DNA from: Sphingopyxis sp. JAI128 | GTDB lineage: Bacteria > Pseudomonadota > Alphaproteobacteria > Sphingomonadales > Sphingomonadaceae | Direction: 5' to 3' | DNA: 64,000 nucleotides | Assembly (NCBI RefSeq): GCF_014207235.1 | Contig: NZ_JACHDA010000004.1 | Span: forward strand, 298,501-362,500 | Shown here: piece by piece, positions 62,435 to 64,000 of the stretch | How positions within the stretch are numbered: the first letter of the stretch is position 1 | Layout of the letters: each line of letters opens with the position of its first letter | The notes under the pieces: generated by a model | Told to the model about the DNA's origin: nothing | Databases searched by the model: none | Seen by the model: the letters and a program-made list of their open reading frames with translations, nothing else | Position numbers and translations under genes: made by a program

Positions 62435-63951
62435 TTCGGCGCCTCTTCGGCCGGCGGCCGGCGGCGCAACACCAATCGGACCATCTCGTCGATCGCCTCG
62501 CGTTCGAGCATCCAGAGCAGCGCTCCATATAAGGCGATGCCGAGCGCCGCGAGCGCGGCGAGTTGCACCGGTGCGGTAAGGCCGAGCGGCGCGATCGCCT
62601 CGGCCGCGAAACCGACGCCGATCGCCATCACGAGCGCGGGCGCGAGTCCCGGAAGCATCGCCCGCGCGATGTCCCACAGGGTTACGCCGATCAGCGGAGC
62701 CGACAGGCGCGCGGTCGCGAGCAGCAGGAGCGGCGCTGCGAACAGCCACGCCCAGGCCATGCCGATCAGGCCCCACTCGGCGCCGATCAGAAAGGCGACG
62801 GGGAAAAGAATCGCCCCGCTCATCGCGGTGAACATCGAAATCGACGGCTTGCCGAGCGCGTTGGTGACGGGCGCGAAGAGGATCTGCACCGTCATCAGGA
62901 TCAGTGCGAGCGAGAGGAGTTGGATATAGGGCACCATGCCCAGCCATTTGCTGCCGAAGAGCGTTTCGACCATCGGCGCGGCGACCACCGCGAGCCCGCA
63001 GTAAAAGGGCGCGGCGATGAGCATCAATACGCGCACCGTCTTGAGGAAGCTCCAGCGCACCGCGGGCATGTCGGTCTTGATTCGCGCATAGGCGGGAAAG
63101 GCGACCTCGTTCAGCGGGGGGACGAACTTCGCCATGAAGATCTGCGCCAGGAACAGGGCCTCGGCATACAGGCCGAGCGCATGGGGCTCGAATCGGCCGC
63201 CCGCGATGAAGATATCGGACTGGCTTTGCACCAGCCAGAAGAGCTGGCTGAAGAGAACTGCCGATCCGAATCCGATGATCTGGCCGCAGCCCTTGAAGTT
63301 GAAGCTCGGCCAGACGAGCAGCCGCGCGACGAGCGTCAGCCCGATCGCGCGCGTCCAGAACATCGCGAGCGGCGCATAGACGAGCGTCCACACCCCGTAT
63401 CCCGCGAGCGCGCACGCAAGCGCGGTGCTCGCGCCCGCGAGCGCTGCGACCAGATTGACGACCGCTTGGCGCCTGAAATCGAGCGCGCGGCTCATCATCA
63501 CTTCGGGGAGAGCGATAAACGGCGTTGCGAGAAACAGCAGGGCCTGCACGCGAAGGAGGTCGGCGACCATGGGTTGCCCATAATAGGCCGCGGCGATCGG
63601 GGCGCCGAAGAACTGGATCGCGGCAAGCAGGCCATTGAGGAGGAGAAGGAGGCCGAATGCCTGCCTGATTCGGAACGGGTCGATCGAATCGGATTGCACC
63701 AACGCGCTCGCGAATCCCCAGCCGTTGAGGAAGGCGAGGAAGGCGAGAACCACCTGCGTCATCGCAAAAAGGCCGTAATCCGACGGATCGAGCAGGCGAA
63801 TCACGAGCAAGGTCGACGCCCAGGTGATGATCTGCGCCAGAATCTGGCTGCCCGAACGCCAGATAACCGCGCTCCTCACGCGGCTTCCAAAGGCCTCCTT
63901 GCTCTCTCCGTCGAGGGTAGAACCCTTGAATTCCGCGCTTTCACTCACCAT
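62419..63951 (-). CDS. Polysaccharide flippase/exporter (Wzx/PST family, O-antigen-like)
   Basis: The 510-residue inner-membrane protein has 12-14 hydrophobic helices. It opens with GSRVRSAVIWRSGSQILAQIITWASTLLVIRLLDPSDYGLFAM, the classic PST/MATE-like start with the LLDPSDYGLFAM phrase of lipopolysaccharide or exopolysaccharide flippases. It would flip lipid-linked sugars across the inner membrane. AAGGA is placed well before the ATG. The gene overlaps the CBS gene by 16 bases at its end. Other polysaccharide genes presumably lie beyond base 64000, upstream of it. Confidence 0.9.
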   Translation of the reverse strand: MVSESAEFKGSTLDGESKEAFGSRVRSAVIWRSGSQILAQIITWASTLLVIRLLDPSDYGLFAMTQVVLAFLAFLNGWGFASALVQSDSIDPFRIRQAFGLLLLLNGLLAAIQFFGAPIAAAYYGQPMVADLLRVQALLFLATPFIALPEVMMSRALDFRRQAVVNLVAALAGASTALACALAGYGVWTLVYAPLAMFWTRAIGLTLVARLLVWPSFNFKGCGQIIGFGSAVLFSQLFWLVQSQSDIFIAGGRFEPHALGLYAEALFLAQIFMAKFVPPLNEVAFPAYARIKTDMPAVRWSFLKTVRVLMLIAAPFYCGLAVVAAPMVETLFGSKWLGMVPYIQLLSLALILMTVQILFAPVTNALGKPSISMFTAMSGAILFPVAFLIGAEWGLIGMAWAWLFAAPLLLLATARLSAPLIGVTLWDIARAMLPGLAPALVMAIGVGFAAEAIAPLGLTAPVQLAALAALGIALYGALLWMLEREAIDEMVRLVLRRRPPAEEAPNQEAI

Positions 63952-64000
63952 TTCGTCCTTCCGGCCAGGGCCCTTCCCGGCGCCTCGAACAACTTTTGAA

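Noticed and set aside
1..64000. tRNA or rRNA genes, CRISPR arrays, insertion sequences or prophage genes.
   Set aside because: No cloverleaf-like GGTTCGAATCC arms, regularly spaced repeats, transposase or phage genes were seen in any gap or frame. A tRNA scan would be decisive.

Overview
The window is about 64 kb of high-GC DNA, coding on both strands, with alphaproteobacterial gene content. The combination of a NodT-type efflux lipoprotein, a TonB receptor/halogenase/glycosidase maltose locus, a DUF4167 gene after prfA-prmC, a PAS_5 protein and the large 180-kDa-type NAD-dependent glutamate dehydrogenase points to the order Sphingomonadales, probably Sphingopyxis or a close relative. The genus is inferred from gene style and was not tested. 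I see no rRNA, tRNA, insertion sequence, prophage or CRISPR array. Most of the window looks like stable chromosome.

Layout. 1-5.2 kb: tail of an RND adaptor, the RND pump and the outer-membrane lipoprotein channel. 5.2-18.1 kb: a maltose/alpha-glucan utilisation locus with an SLC45-like MFS sugar transporter and a LacI regulator on the minus strand, then divergently a TonB-dependent receptor, a flavin-dependent halogenase, two GH13 enzymes and a GH97 enzyme in a tightly packed plus-strand operon. 18.1-26.4 kb: a MocR-type regulator, a DUF983 membrane protein, a PAS-like protein and the giant glutamate dehydrogenase. 26.6-33.7 kb: an ATP-grasp protein, a ribbon-helix-helix protein, acetoacetyl-CoA reductase, a DUF1963 protein, ferrochelatase and a molybdenum hydroxylase large subunit with no small subunit beside it. 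33.8-38.9 kb: CoA-binding protein and Mrp/ApbC (minus) divergent from hflK-hflC and a Do-family protease. 39-44.7 kb: VOC protein, HerA-like ATPase, methyltransferase, cytochrome P450, a small secreted protein, a thioesterase and queF. 44.8-51.8 kb: a proline-rich membrane protein, sseA, chrA, metC, an MscS channel and ppa. 51.8-64 kb: an M61 peptidase, hisS-prfA-prmC, DUF4167, two tandem DUF4139 proteins, yciA, a small membrane protein, a CBS protein and a polysaccharide flippase.

How the parts work together. In the maltose locus the receptor would import maltodextrins across the outer membrane, the exported GH13 and GH97 enzymes would cut them in the periplasm, the MFS protein would carry maltose or glucose inward, and the unsignalled GH13 alpha-glucosidase would finish hydrolysis in the cytoplasm. 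The LacI protein probably acts on CG-centred palindromes in the receptor promoter. The first three plus-strand genes are one efflux operon. HflK/HflC and the Do protease form an envelope quality-control group.

No obviously new multi-gene system stands out. The observations most worth checking are the conserved halogenase inside the maltose operon, the palindromes around the LacI-controlled promoter, a hairpin that buries the ribosome binding site of the first DUF4139 gene, the hairpin-rich leader of sseA, a DUF4139 paralogue carrying a TonB-receptor-like motif before a polyproline stretch, and several small palindromic intergenic elements.
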